A stretch of DNA of 64,000 bases from Gonatopus flavifemur (taxonomy: Eukaryota; Arthropoda; Insecta; Hymenoptera; Dryinidae): the NCBI GenBank assembly GCA_018340375.1, contig JAFFJZ010000050.1, forward strand, positions 372,001 to 436,000. Direction: 5' to 3'. A program made the position numbers and the translations under genes. How positions within the stretch are numbered: position 1 is the first letter of the stretch; each line of letters opens with the position of its first letter. Positions 1-14,400 of this stretch are shown here, one piece after another. The notes under the pieces are model-generated. The model was not told where the DNA came from. It did not search any database and saw nothing but the letters and a program-made list of their open reading frames with translations.

Positions 1-1199
1 AAAAATTCAGAATGGTCGCTAGATGGCAGCAAATGATTCCAAAACGTTGCTAGATGACAGCAAATATTTCCAAGTCGATGCTAGATGGTAGCAAAGAATT
101 CCAAGCGGATGCTAGATGGTAGCAAAAAATTCCAAGCTGAGTTAGATGGTCGCAAAGAATCCAGAATGGTTGCTAGATGATAGCAAAAAATTCAGAATCG
201 TCCCTAGATGGTAGCAAAAAAATCGGAATGGTTGCTAGATGGTAGCAAATCATTCCAAAACGTTGCTAGATGACAGCAAATATTTCCAAGTCGATGCTAG
301 ATGGTAGAAAGGAATTCCAAGTCGATGCTAGATGGTAGCAAAAAATTCAGAATGGTTGCTAGATGGTAGCAAATAATTCCAAAACGTTGCTAGATGACAG
401 CAAATAATTCTAAGTCGATGCTAGATGGTATCAAAAAATTCAGGATGGTTGCTAGATGGTAGCAAATGATTCCGAAGCGTTGCTAGATGACGGCAAATAA
501 TTCTAAGGCGATGCTAGATGGTAGCAAAGAATCCCAAGTCGATGCCAGATGGTAGCAAAGAATTCAGAATGGTTGCTTGATGATAGCGAAAAATTCCCAG
601 TCGATGTTAGATGGTAGCAGAGGATTCAAAATGGTTGTTAGATGGTAGCGAATAATTCCAAAACGTTGCTAGATGACAGCAAATAATTCCAAGACGATGC
701 TAGATGGTAGCAAAAGATTCAGAATGGTTGCTAGATGGTAGCCAATGATTCCAGAACGTTGCTAGATGACAGCAAATGATTCTAAGTCGATGCTAGATGG
801 TAGCAAAAAATTCCAAGTCGATGCTAGATGGTAGCAAAAAATTCAGAATGGTTGCTTGATGATAGCGAAAAGACCCCAGTCGATGTTAGATGGTAGCAAA
901 GGATTCAAAATGGTTGTTAGATGGTAGCGAATAATTCCAAAACGTTGCTAGATGACAGCAAATAATTCCAAGTCGATGCTAGATGGTAGCAAAAGATTCA
1001 GAATGGTTGCTAGATGGTAGCCAATGATTCCAGAACGTTGCTAGATGACAGGAAATGATTCTGAGTCGATGCTAGATGGTAGCAAAGAATCCCAAGCTGA
1101 TGCTAGATGGTAGCAAAGAATTCAGAATGGTTGCTAGATGATAGCAAATAATTCAGATGCTAGATGGTAGCAAAAAATTCAGAATGGTTGCTAGATGGT

Positions 1200-4100
1200 A
1201 GCAAATAATTCCAAAACGTTGCGAGATGACAGCAAAAATTTCTAAGTCGATGCTAGATGGTAGCAAAAATTCAAGTCGATGCTAGATGGTAGCAAATAAT
1301 TCAGAATGGTTGCTAGATGATAGCAAAAAATTCAGAATCGATGCTAGATGGTAGCAAAAATTCAGAATGGTTGCTAGATGGTAGCAAATAATTCCAAAAC
1401 GTTGCTAGATGACAGCAAATATAGATGGTAGCAAAAATTCAGAATGGTTGCTAGATGGTAGCAAATAATTCCAAAACGTTGCTAGATGACAGCAAATAAT
1501 TCAAGTCGATGCTAGATGGTAGCAAAAATTCCAAGCGATGCTAGATGGTAGCAAAAGAATTCAGAATGGTTGCTAGATGATAGAAAAATTCAGAATGGTT
1601 GCTAGATGGTAGCAAATAATTCAAAACGTTGCTAGATGACAGCAAATAATTCCAAGTCGATGCTAGATGGTAGCAAAAATTCAGAATGGTTGCTAGATGG
1701 TAGCAAATAATTCCAAACGTTGCTAGATGACAGCAAATAATTCTAAGTCGATGCTAGATGGTAGCAAAAATTCAGAATCGATGCTAGATGGTAGCAAAAA
1801 TTCAGAATGGTTGCTAGATGGTAGCAAATAATTCCAAAACGTTGCTAGATGACAGCAAATAATTCAAGTCGATGCTAGATGGTAGCAAAAATTCAGAATG
1901 GTTGCTAGATGGTAGCAAATGATTCCAAAACGTTGCTAGATGACAGCAAAAATTCCAAGTCGATGCTAGATGGTAGCAAAGAATTCAGAATGGTTGCTAG
2001 ATGGTAGCAAATAATTCCAGAACGTTGCTAGATGACAGCAAATGATTCCAAGCTGATGCTAGATGGTAGCAAAGAATTCAGAATGGTTGCTAGATGGTAA
2101 CAAATAATTCCAGAACGTTGCTAGATGACAGCTAATAATTCTAAGTCGATGCTAGATGGTAGCAAAAATTCCAAGTCGATGCTAGATGGTAGCAAAATTC
2201 AGAATGGTTGCTAGATGGTAGCAAATAATTCCAAAACGTTGCTAGATGACAGCAAATAATTCCAAGTCGATGCTAGATGGTAGCAAAAATTCAGAATGGT
2301 TGCTAGATGGTAGCAAATAATTCCAAAACGTTGCTAGATGACAGCAAATGATTCTAAGTCGATGCTAGATGGTAGCAAAGAATTCCAAGTCGATGCTAGA
2401 TGGTAGCAAAAAATTCAGAATGGTTGCTAGATGGTAACAAATAATTCCAGAACGTTGCTAGATGACAGCAAATAATTCTGAGTCGATGCTAGATGGTAGC
2501 AAAAAATTCCAAATGGATGCTAGATGGTAGCAAATAATTCCAAAACGTTGCTAGATGACAGTAAATAATTCCAAGTCGATGCTAGATGATAGCAAAAATT
2601 CCAAGTCGATGCTAGATGGTAGCAAAAATTCAGAATGGTTGCTAGATGGTAGCAAATAATTCCAAAACGTTGCTAGATGACAGCAAATAATTCTAAGTCG
2701 ATGCTAGATGGTAGCAAAAATTCAGAATGGTTGCTAGATGGTAGCAAAGAATTCAGAATGGTTGCTAGATGGTAGCAAAAATTCAGAATGGTTGCTAGAT
2801 GGTAGCAAAAATTCCAAACGTTGCTAGATGACAGCAAATAATTCCAAAGTCGATGCTAGATGACAGCAAATAATTCAAGTCGATGCTAGATGGTAGCAAA
2901 AATTCCAAGCTGACGCTAGATGGTAGCAAAGAATTCAGAATGGTTGCTAGATGATAGCAAAAATTCAGAATGGTTCTAGATGGTAGCAAAAATTCAGAAT
3001 GGTTGCTAGATGGTAGCAAATAATTCCAAAACGTTGCTAGATGACAGCAAATAATTCCAAGTCGATGCTAGATGGTAGCAAAAATTCAGAATGGTTGCTA
3101 GATGGTAGCAAATAATTCCAAAACGTTGCTAGATGACAGCAAATAATTCTAAGTCGATGCTAGATGGTAGCAAAAATTCAGAATGGTTGCTAGATGGTAG
3201 CAAATAATTCCAAAACGTTGCTAGATGACAGCAAATAATTCCAAGTCGATGCTAGATGGTAGCAAAAATTCAGAATGGACGCTAGATGGTAGCAAAGAAT
3301 TCAGAATGGTTGCTAGATGATAGCAAAAATTCAGAATGGTTCGATGCTAGATGGTAGCAAAAATTCAGAATGGTTGCTAGATGGTAGCAAATAATTCCAA
3401 AACGTTGCTAGATGACAGCAAATAATTCTAAGTCGATGCTAGATGGTAGCAAAATTCAGAATGGATGCTAGATGGTAGCAAATAATTCCTAAACGTTGCT
3501 AGATGACAGCAAATAATTCAAGTCGATGCTAGATGGTAGCAAAAATTCAGAATGGTGCTAGATGATAGCAAAAATTCAGAATGGTTGCTAGATGGTAGCA
3601 AAAAATTAAGAATGGTTGCTAGATGGTAGCAAATAATTCCAAAACGTTGCTAGATGTCAGCAAATAATTCTAAGTCGATGCTAGATGGTAGCAAAAATTC
3701 AGAATGGTTGCTAGATGGTAGCAAAAATTCAGAACGTTGCTAGATGACAGCAAAATTCCAAGTCGATGCTAGATGGTAGCAAAAATTCAGAATGGTTGCT
3801 AGATGGTAGCAAATAATTCCAAAACGTTGCTAGATGACAGCAAATAATTCTAAGTCGATGCTAGATGGTAGCAAAAATTCCAAGTCGATGCTAGATGGTA
3901 GCAAAAATTCAGAATGGTTGCTAGATGATAGCAAATAATATTCAGTCGATGCTAGATGGTAGCAAAATTCAGAATGGTTGCTAGATGGTAGCAAATAATT
4001 CCAAAACGTTGCTAGATGACAGCAAATAATTCTAAGTCGATGCTAGATGGTAGCAAAAATTCCAAGTCGATGCTAGATGGTAGCAAAAATTCCAACGTTG

Positions 4101-5450
4101 CTAGATGGTAGCAAAGAATTCAGAATGGTTGCTAGATGATAGCAAAAATTCAGAATCGATGCTAGATGGTAGCAAAAATTCAGAATGGTTGCTAGATGGT
4201 AGCAAATAATTCCAAAACGTTGCTAGATGACAGCAAATAATTCTAAGTCGATGCTAGATGGTAGCAAAATTCCAAGCTAGATGGTAGCGAAGAATTCAGA
4301 ATGGTTGCTAGATGATAGCAAAAATTCCAAGTCGATGCTAGATGGTAGCAAAAAATTCAGAATGGTTGCTAGATGGTAGCAAATAATTCCAAAACGTTGC
4401 TAGATGACAGCAAATAATTCTAAGTCGATGCTAGATGGTAGCAAAGAATTCCAATGGTTGCTAGATGGTAGCAAATAATTCAGAACGTTGCTAGATGACA
4501 GCAAATAATTCCAAGTCGATGCTAGATGGTTGCTAGATGGTAGCAAAATTCAGAATGATTGCTAGATGGTAGCAAATAATTCCAAAACGTTGCTAGATGA
4601 CAGCAAATAATTCCAAGTCGATGCTAGATGGGAGCAAATAATTCCAAAACGTTGCTAGATGGTAGCAAATAATTCGAAAACGTTGCTAGATGACAGCAAA
4701 TAATTCTAAGTCGATGCTAGATGGTAGCAAAAAATTCAGAATGATTGCTAGATGGTAGCAAATAATTCCAAAACGTTGCTAGATGACAGCAAATAATTCC
4801 AAGTCGATGCTAGATGGGAGCAAAATATTCAGAATGGTTTCTAGATGGTAGCAAAAAATTCCAAGACGATGCTAGATGGTAGCAAAAACTTCAGAATGGT
4901 TGCTAGATGGTAGCAAATAATTCCAAAACGTTGCTAGATGACAGCAAATGATTCTAAGTCGATGCTAGATGGTAGCAAAAATTCAGAATGGATGCTAGAT
5001 GGTAGCAAATGATTCAGAATGGTTGCTAGATGATAGCAAAATTCCAAGTCGATGCTAGATGGTAGCAAAAATTCAGAATGGTTGCTAGATGGTAGCAAAT
5101 AATTCCAAAACGTTGCTAGATGCAAGCAAATAATTCCAAGTCGATGCTAGATGGTAGCAAAAACTTCAGAATGGTTGCTAGATGGTAGCAAATAATTCCA
5201 GAACGTTGCTAGATGACAGCAAATAATTCAAGTCGATGCTAGATGGTAGCAAAAATTCCAAGTCGATGCTAGATGGTAGCAAAAATTCAGAATGGTTGCT
5301 AGATGGTAGCAAATGATTCCAGAACGTTGCTAGATGACAGCAAATGATTCTAAGTCGATGCTAGATGGTAGCAAAAATTCCAAGTCGATGCTAGATGGTA
5401 GCAAAGAATTCAGAATGGTTGCTAGATGACAGCAAATATTTCCAAGTCGA
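1200..5450. repeat. Satellite sub-block with shortened A-tracts and clipped monomers
   Basis: In this block most monomers read AGCAAAAATTC with five A, where the rest of the array usually has six (AGCAAAAAATTC). Monomers with missing pieces are frequent, for example near 1415-1440, 3340-3360 and 4525-4550. Outside the block such indels are rare apart from smaller patches near 7220-7400 and 7670-7760. This is either a distinct monomer subfamily or an uncorrected long-read consensus; the sequence alone cannot tell which. Confidence 0.6.
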
Positions 5451-8400
5451 TGCTAGATGGTAGCAAAAGATTCAGAATGGTTGCTAGATGGTAGCAAATA
5501 ATTCCAAAACGTTGCTAGATGACAGCAAAGAATTCTAAGTCGATGCTGAATGGTAGCAAAAAATTCAAAGTCGATGCTAGATGGTAGCAAAAAATTCAGA
5601 ATGGTTGCTAGATGATAGCAAAAAATTCCAAGTCGATGCTAGATGGTAGCAAAATTCAGAATGGTTGCTAGATGGTAGCAAATAATTCCAAAACGTTGCT
5701 AGATGACAGCAAATCAATTCAAGTCGATGCTAGATGGTAGCAAAAATTCAGAATGGTTGCTAGATGGTAGCAAATGATTCCAGAACGTTGCTAGATGACA
5801 GCAAATGATTCTGACTCGATGCTAGATGGTAGCAAAAAATTCCAACTCGATGCTAGATGGTAGCAAGAACTTCAGAATGGTTGCTAGATGATACGCAAGA
5901 AATTCCAAGTCGATGCTAGATGGTAGCAAAGAATTCAGAATGGTTGCTAGATTGTAGCATATAATTCCAAAACGTTGCTAGATGACAGCAAATGATCCTA
6001 AGTCGATGCTAGATGGTAGCGAAGAATTCAGAATGGTTGCTAGATGGTAGCAAATAATTCCAGAACGTTGCTAGATGACAGCAAATAATTCCAAGTCGAT
6101 GCTAGATGGTAGCAAAAAATTCAGAATGGTTGCTAGACGGTAGCAAAAAATTCAGAATGGTTGCTAGATGGTAGCAAATGATTCCAAAACGTTGCTAGAT
6201 GACAGCAAATGATTCTAAGTCGATGCTAGATGGTAGCAAAAAATTCCAAGTCGATGCTAGATGGTAGCAAAAAATTCAGAATGGTTGCTTGATGATAGCG
6301 AAAAATTCCCAGTCGATGTTAGATGGTAGCAAAGGATTCAAAATGGTTGTTAGATGGTAGCGAATAATTCCAAAACGTTGCTAGATGACAGCAAATAATT
6401 CCAAGACGATGCTAGATGGTAGCAAAAGATTCAGATGGTTGCTAGATGGTAGCCAATGATTCCAGAACGTTGCTAGATGACAGCAAATGATTCTAAGTCG
6501 ATGCTAGATGGTAGCAAAAAATTCCAAGTCGATGCTAGATGGTAGCAAAAAATTCAGAATGGTTGCTTGATGATAGCGAAAAGACCCCAGTCGATGTTAG
6601 ATGGTAGCAAAGGATTCAAAATGGTTGTTAGATGGTAGCGAATAATTCCAAAACGTTGCTAGATGACAGCAAATAATTCCAAGTCGATGCTAGATGGTAG
6701 CAAAAGATTCAGAATGGTCGCTAGATGGTAGCCAATGATTCCAGAACGTTGCTAGATGACAGCAAATGATTCTGAGTCGATGCTAGATGGTAGCAAAGAA
6801 TCCCAAGCTGATGCTAGATGGTAGCAAAGAATTCAGAATGGTTGCTAGATGATAGCAAAAAATTCAGAATCGTCCCTAGATGGTAGCAAAAAAATCGGAA
6901 TGGTTGCTAGATGGTAGCAAATCATTCCAAAACGTTGCTAGATGACAGCAAATATTTCCAAGTCGATGCTAGATGGTAGAAAGAAATTCCAAGTCGATGC
7001 TAGATGGTAGCAAAAAATTCAGAATGGTTCCTAGATGGTAGCAAATAATTCCAAAACGTTGCTAGATGACAGCAAATAATTCTAAGTCGATGCTAGATGG
7101 TATCAAAAAATTCAGGATGGTTGCTAGATGGTAGCAAATGATTCCGAAGCGTTGCTAGATGACGGCAAATGATTCTAAGGCGATGCTAGATGGTAGCAAA
7201 GAATCCCAAGTCGATGCCAGATGGTAGCTAGATGGTAGCAAAAATTCCAAATGGTCGCTAGATGATAGCAAATAATTCCAAGTCGATGCTAGATGGTAGC
7301 AAAAATTCAGAATGGTTGCTAGATGGTAGCAAAGAATTCCAAATAGATGACAGCAAATAATTCCAAGTCGATGCTAGATGGTAGCAAAAATTCAGAATGG
7401 TTGCTAGATGGGAGCAAATAATTCCAAGACGTTGCTAGATGACAGCAAATAATTCTAAGTCGATGCTAGATGGTAGCAAAAAATTCAGAATGGTTGCTAG
7501 ATGGTAGCAAATAATTCCAAAACGTTGCTAGATGACAGCAAATCATTTCAAGTCGATGCTAGATGGTATCGAAAAATTCAGAATGGTTGCTGGATGGTAG
7601 CAAATAAGTCCAAAACGTTGCTAGATGACAGCAAATCGATTCAAGTCGATGCTAGATGGTAGCAAAAAATTCAGAATGGTTGCAAGATGGTAGCAAAAAT
7701 TCAGAAACGTTGCTAGATGACAGCAAATGATTCTAAGTCGATGCTAGATGGTAGCAAAAATTCAAGTCGATGCTAGATGGTAGCAAAAAATTCAGAATGG
7801 TTGCTTGATGATAGCGAAAAATTCCCAGTCGATGTTAGATGGTAGCAAAGGATTCAAAATGGTTGTTAGATGGTAGCGAATAATTCCAAAACGTTGCTAG
7901 ATGACAGCAAATAATTCCAAGACGATGCTAGATGGTAGCAAAAGATTCAGAATGGTTGCTAGATGGTAGCCAATGATTCCAGAACGTTGCTAGATGACAG
8001 CAAATGATTCTAAGTCGATGCTAGATGGTAGCAAAAAATTCCAAGTCGATGCTAGATGGTAGCAAAAAATTCAGAATGGTTGCTTGATGATAGCGAAAAG
8101 ACCCCAGTCGATGTTAGATGGTAGCAAAGGATTCAAAATGGTTGTTAGATGGTAGCGAATAATTCCAAAACGTTGCTAGATGACAGCAAATAATTCCAAG
8201 TCGATGCTAGATGGTAGCAAAAGATTCAGAATGGTCGCTAGATGGTAGCCAATGATTCCAGAACGTTGCTAGATGACAGCAAATGATTCTGAGTCGATGC
8301 TAGATGGTAGCAAAGAATCCCAAGCTGATGCTAGATGGTAGCAAAGAATTCAGAATGGTTGCTAGATGGTAGCAAATAATTCCAAAACGTTGCTAGATGA

Positions 8401-11400
8401 CAGCAAATCATTTCAAGTCGATGCTAGATGGTATCAAAAAAATCAGGATGGTTGCTAGATAGGAGCAAATAATCTCTAAACGTTGCTAGATGACAGCAAA
8501 TAATTTTAAGTCGATGCTAGATGGGAGCAAAAATTCAAGTCGATGCTAGATGGTAAAAATTCAGAATGGTTGCTAGATGGTGGCAAATTATTCCAAAACG
8601 TTGCTGAATGACAGCAAATAATCCTAAGTCGATGCTAGATGACAGCGAATAATTCCAAGTCGATGCTAGATGGTGGCAAAAAATTCCAAGCTGACGCTAG
8701 ATGGTAGCAAAGAATTCAGAATGGTCGCTAGATGATAGCAAAAATTCAGAATGGTTCCTAGATGGTAGCAAAAAATTCAGAATGGTTGCTAGATGGTAGC
8801 GAATAATTCCAAAACGTTCCTAGATGACAGCAAATAATTCCAAGTCGATGCTAGATGGTAGCAAAAATTCCAAGCTGACGCTAGATGGTAGCAAAGAATT
8901 CAGAATGGTTGCTAGATGATAGCAAAAAATTCAGAATGGTTCCCAGATGGTAGCGAAAAATTCAGAATGGTTGCTAGATGGTAGCAAATAATTCCAAAAC
9001 GTTGCGAGATGACAGCAAATAATTCTAAGTCGATGCTAGATGGTAGCAAAAAATTCCAAGCTGACGCTAAATGGTAGCGAAGAATTCAGAATGGTCGCTA
9101 GATGATAGCAAAAAATTCAGAATGGTTCCTAGATGGTAGCGAAAAATTCAGAATGGTCGCTAGATGGCAGCAAATAATTCCAAAACGTTGCTAGATGACA
9201 GTGAATAATTCTAGGTCGATGCTAGATGGTAGCGAGAAATTCCAAGTCGATGCTAGATGGTAGCAAATGATTCCTAAACGTTGCTAGATGACAGCAAATA
9301 ATTCCAAGTCGATGCTAGATGGTAGCAAAAAATTCCAAGCTGACGCTAAATGGTAGCGAAGAATTCAGAATGGTCGCTAGATGATAGCAAAAAATTCAGA
9401 ATGGTTCCTAGATGGTAGCGAAAAATTCAGAATGGTCGCTAGATGGCAGCAAATAATTCCAAAACGTTGCTAGATGACAGTGAATAATTCTAGGTCGATG
9501 CTAGATGGTAGCGAGAAATTCCAAGTCGATGCTAGATGGTAGCAAATGATTCCTAAACGTTGCTAGATGACAGCAAATAATTCCAAGTCGATGCTAGATG
9601 GTAGCAAAAAATTCCAACTCGATGCTAGATGGTAGCAAGAAATTCCAACTCGATGCTAGATGGTAGCAAGAACTTCAGAATGGTTGCTAGATGATACGCA
9701 AGAAATTCCGAGTCGATGCAAGATGGTAGCAAAGAATTCAGAATGGTTGCTAGATTGTAGCAAATAATTCCAAAACGTTGCTAGATGACAGCGAATGATC
9801 CTAAGTCGATGCTAGATGGTAGCGAAGAATTCAGAATGGTTGCTAGATGGTAGCAAATAATTCCAGAACGTTGCTAGATGACAGCAAATCATTTCAAGTC
9901 GATGCTAGATGGTATCAAAAAAATCAGGATGGTTGCTAGATAGGAGCAAATAATCTCTAAACGTTGCTAGATGACAGCAAATAATTTTAAGTCGATGCTA
10001 GATGGGAGCAAAAAATTCCAAGTCGATGCTAGATGGTGGCGAAAAATTCAGAATGGTTGCTAGATGGTGGCAAATTATTCCAAAACGTTGCTGAATGACA
10101 GCAAATAATCCTAAGTCGATGCTAGATGACAGCGAATAATTCCAAGTCGATGCTAGATGGTGGCAAAAAATTCCAAGCTGACGCTAGATGGTAGCAAAGA
10201 ATTCAGAATGGTCGCTAGATGATAGCAAAAAATTCAGAATGGTTCCTAGATGGTAGCAAAAAATTCAGAATGGTTGCTAGATGGTAGCGAATAATTCCAA
10301 AACGTTCCTAGATGACAGCAAATAATTCCAAGTCGATGCTAGATGGTAGCAAAAAATTCCAAGCTGACGCTAGATGGTAGCAAAGAATTCAGAATGGTTG
10401 CTAGATGATAGCAAAAAATTCAGAATGGTTCCCAGATGGTAGCGAAAAATTCAGAATGGTTGCTAGATGGTAGCAAATAATTCCAAAACGTTGCGAGATG
10501 ACAGCAAATAATTCTAAGTCGATGCTAGATGGTAGCAAAAAATTCCAAGCTGACGCTAAATGGTAGCGAAGAATTCAGAATGGTCGCTAGATGATAGCAA
10601 AAAATTCAGAATGGTTCCTAGATGGTAGCGAAAAATTCAGAATGGTCGCTAGATGGCAGCAAATAATTCCAAAACGTTGCTAGATGACAGTGAATAATTC
10701 TAGGTCGATGCTAGATGGTAGCGAGAAATTCCAAGTCGATGCTAGATGGTAGCAAATGATTCCTAAACGTTGCTAGATGACAGCAAATAATTCCAAGTCG
10801 ATGCTAGATGGTAGCAAAAAATTCCAACTCGATGCTAGATGGTAGCAAGAAATTCCAACTCGATGCTAGATGGTAGCAAGAACTTCAGAATGGTTGCTAG
10901 ATGATACGCAAGAAATTCCGAGTCGATGCAAGATGGTAGCAAAGAATTCAGAATGGTTGCTAGATTGTAGCAAATAATTCCAAAACGTTGCTAGATGACA
11001 GCGAATGATCCTAAGTCGATGCTAGATGGTAGCGAAGAATTCAGAATGGTTGCTAGATGGTAGCAAATAATTCCAGAACGTTGCTAGATGACAGCAAATA
11101 ATTCCAAGTCGATGTTAGATGGTAGCAAAAAATTCAGAATGGTTGCTAGATGGTAGCAAAAAATTCAGAATGGTTGCTAGATGGTAGCAAATGATTCCAA
11201 AACGTCGCTAGATGACAGCAAATAATTCCAAGTCGATGTTAGATGGTAGCAAAGGATTCAAAATGGTTGTTAGATGGTAGCGAATAATTCCAAAACGTTG
11301 CTAGATGACAGCAAATAATTCCAAGTCGATGCTAGATGGTAGCAAAAGATTCAGAATGGTTGCTAGATGGTAGCCAATGATTCCAGAACGTTGCTAGATG

Positions 11401-14400
11401 ACAGCAATTGATTCTGAGTCGATGCTAGATGGTAGCAAAGAATCCCAAGCTGATGCTAGATGGTAGCAAAGAATTCAGAATGGTTGCTAGATGGTAGCAA
11501 ATAATTCCAAAACGTTGCTAGATGACAGCAAATCATTTCAAGTCGATGCTAGATGGTATCAAAAAAATCAGGATGGTTGCTAGATAGGAGCAAATAATCT
11601 CTAAACGTTGCTAGATGACAGCAAATAATTTTAAGTCGATGCTAGATGGGAGCAAAAAATTCCAAGTCGATGCTAGATGGTGGCGAAAAATTCAGAATGG
11701 TTGCTAGATGGTGGCAAATAATTCCAAAACGTTGCTGAATGACAGCAAATAATCCTAAGTCGATGCTAGATGACAGCGAATAATTCCAAGTCGATGCTAG
11801 ATGGTAGCAAAGAATTCCAAGCTGACGCTAGATGGTAGCAAAGAATTCAGAATGGTCGCTAGATGATAGCAAAAAATTCAGAATGGTTCCTAGATGGTAG
11901 CAAAAAATTCAGAATGGTTGCTAGATTGTAGCAAATAATTCCAAAACGTTGCTAGATGACAGCGAATGATCCTAAGTCCATGCTAGATGGTAGCCAAGAA
12001 TCCAGAATGGTTGCTAGATGGTAGCAAATAATTCCAGAACGTTGCTAGATGACAGCAAATAATTCCAAGTCGATGCTAGATGGTAGCAAAAAATTCAGAA
12101 TGGTTCCTAGATGGTAGCAAATGATTCCAAAACGTTGCTAGATGACAGCAAATAATTCCAAGTCGATGCTAGATGGTAGCAAAAAATCCAGAATGGTTGC
12201 TAGACGGTAGCAAATAATTCCAAAACGTTCCTAGATGACAGCGAATAATTCTAAGTCGATGCTAGATAGTAGCAAGAAATTCCAAGTCGATGCTAGATGG
12301 TAGCAAAGAATTCAGAATGGTTGCTAGATGGTAGCGAATAATTCCAAAACGTTCCTAGATGACAGCAAATAATTCTAAGTCGATGCTAGATGGTAGCAAA
12401 AAATTCCAAGCTGACGCTAGATGGTAGCAAAGAATTCAGAATGGTTGCTAGATGATAGCAAAAAATTCAGAATGGTTCCCAGATGGTAGCGAAAAATTCA
12501 GAATGGTTGCTAGATGGTAGCAAATAATTCCAAAACGTTGCGAGATGACAGCAAATAATTCTAAGTCGATGCTAGATGGTAGCAAAAAATTCCAAGCTGA
12601 CGCTAAATGGTAGCGAAGAATTCAGAATGGTCACTAGATGATAGCAAAAAATTCAGAATGGTTCCTAGATGGTAGCGAAAAATTCAGAATGGTCGCTAGA
12701 TGGCAGCAAATAATTCCAAAACGTTGCTAGATGACAGTGAATAATTCTAGGTCGATGCTAGATGGTAGCGAGAAATTCCAAGTCGATGCTAGATGGTAGC
12801 AAATGATTCCTAAACGTTGCTAGATGACAGCAAATAATTCCAAGTCGATGCTAGATGGTAGCAAAAAATTCCAACTCGATGCTAGATGGTAGCAAGAAAT
12901 TCCAACTCGATGCTAGATGGTAGCAAGAACTTCAGAATGGTTGCTAGATGATACGCAAGAAATTCCAAGTCGATGCTAGATGGTAGCAAAGAATTCAGAA
13001 TGGTTGCTAGATTGTAGCAAATAATTCCAAAACGTTGCTAGATGACAGCGAATGATCCTAAGTCCATGCTAGATGGTAGCGAAGAATCCAGAATGGTTGC
13101 TAGATGGTAGCAAATAATTCCAGAACGTTGCTAGATGACAGCAAATAATTCCAAGTCGATGCTAGATGGTAGCAAAAAATTCAGAATGGTTCCTAGATGG
13201 TAGCAAATGATTCCAAAACGTTGCTAGATGACAGCAAATAATTCCAAGTCGATGCTAGATGGTAGCAAAAAATCCAGAATGGTTGCTAGACGGTAGCAAA
13301 TAATTCCAAAACGTTCCTAGATGACAGCGAATAATTCTAAGTCGATGCTAGATAGTAGCAAAGAATTCCAAGTCGATGCTAGATGGTAGCAGAAAATTCA
13401 GAATGGTTGCAAGATGATAGCAAAAAATTCCAAGTCGATGTTAGATGGTAGCAAGGAATTCAGAATGGTTGCTAGATGTCAGCAAATAATTCCAGGACGT
13501 TGCTAGATGGTAGCAAAAAATTCCGAGTCGATGCTAGATGGTAGCGGAAATTCCAAAACGTAGCTAGATGACAGCAAAGAATCCAGAATGGTTGCTAGAT
13601 GATAGCAAAAAACTCAGAATGGTTCCTGGATGGTAGCAAAAGATTCAGAATGGTTGCTAGATGGTAGCAAATAATTCCAAAACGTTGCTAGATGACAGCA
13701 AATAATTCCAAGTCGATGCTAGATGGTAGCAAAAAATTCAGAATGGTTGCTAGATTGTAGCAAATAATTCCAAAACGTTGCTAGATGACAGCGAATAATT
13801 CCAAGTCGATGCTTGATGGTAGCAAGAAAATTCAGAATGGTTGCTAGATGATAACAAAAAATTCCGAGTCGATGCTAGATGGTAGCAAAAAATTCAGAAT
13901 GGTTGCTAGATGGTAACAAATAATTCCAGAACGTTGCTAGATGACAGCAAATAATTCTGAGTCGATGCTAGATGGTAGCAAATGATTCCAAAACGTTGCT
14001 AGATGACAGCAAATAATTCTAAGTCGATGCTAGATGGTAGCAAAAAATTCCATGTCGATGCTAGATGGTAGCAGAAAATTCAGAATGGTTGCTAGATGAT
14101 AGCAAAAAATTCCAAGTCGATGTTAGATGGTAGCAAAAAATTCAGAATGGTTGCTAGATGTCAGCATATAATTCCAGGACGTTGCTAGATGGTAGCTAAG
14201 AATTCCGAGTCAATGCTAGATGGTAGCGGAAATTCCAAAACGTAGCTAGATGACAGCAAAGAATTCAGAATGGTTGCTAGATGATAGCAAGAAACTCAGA
14301 ATGGTTCCTGGATGGTAGCAAAGAATTCAGAATCGTCCCTAGATGTTAGAAAAGAAATCGGAATGGTTGCTAGATGGTAGTAAATCATTCCAAAACGTTG

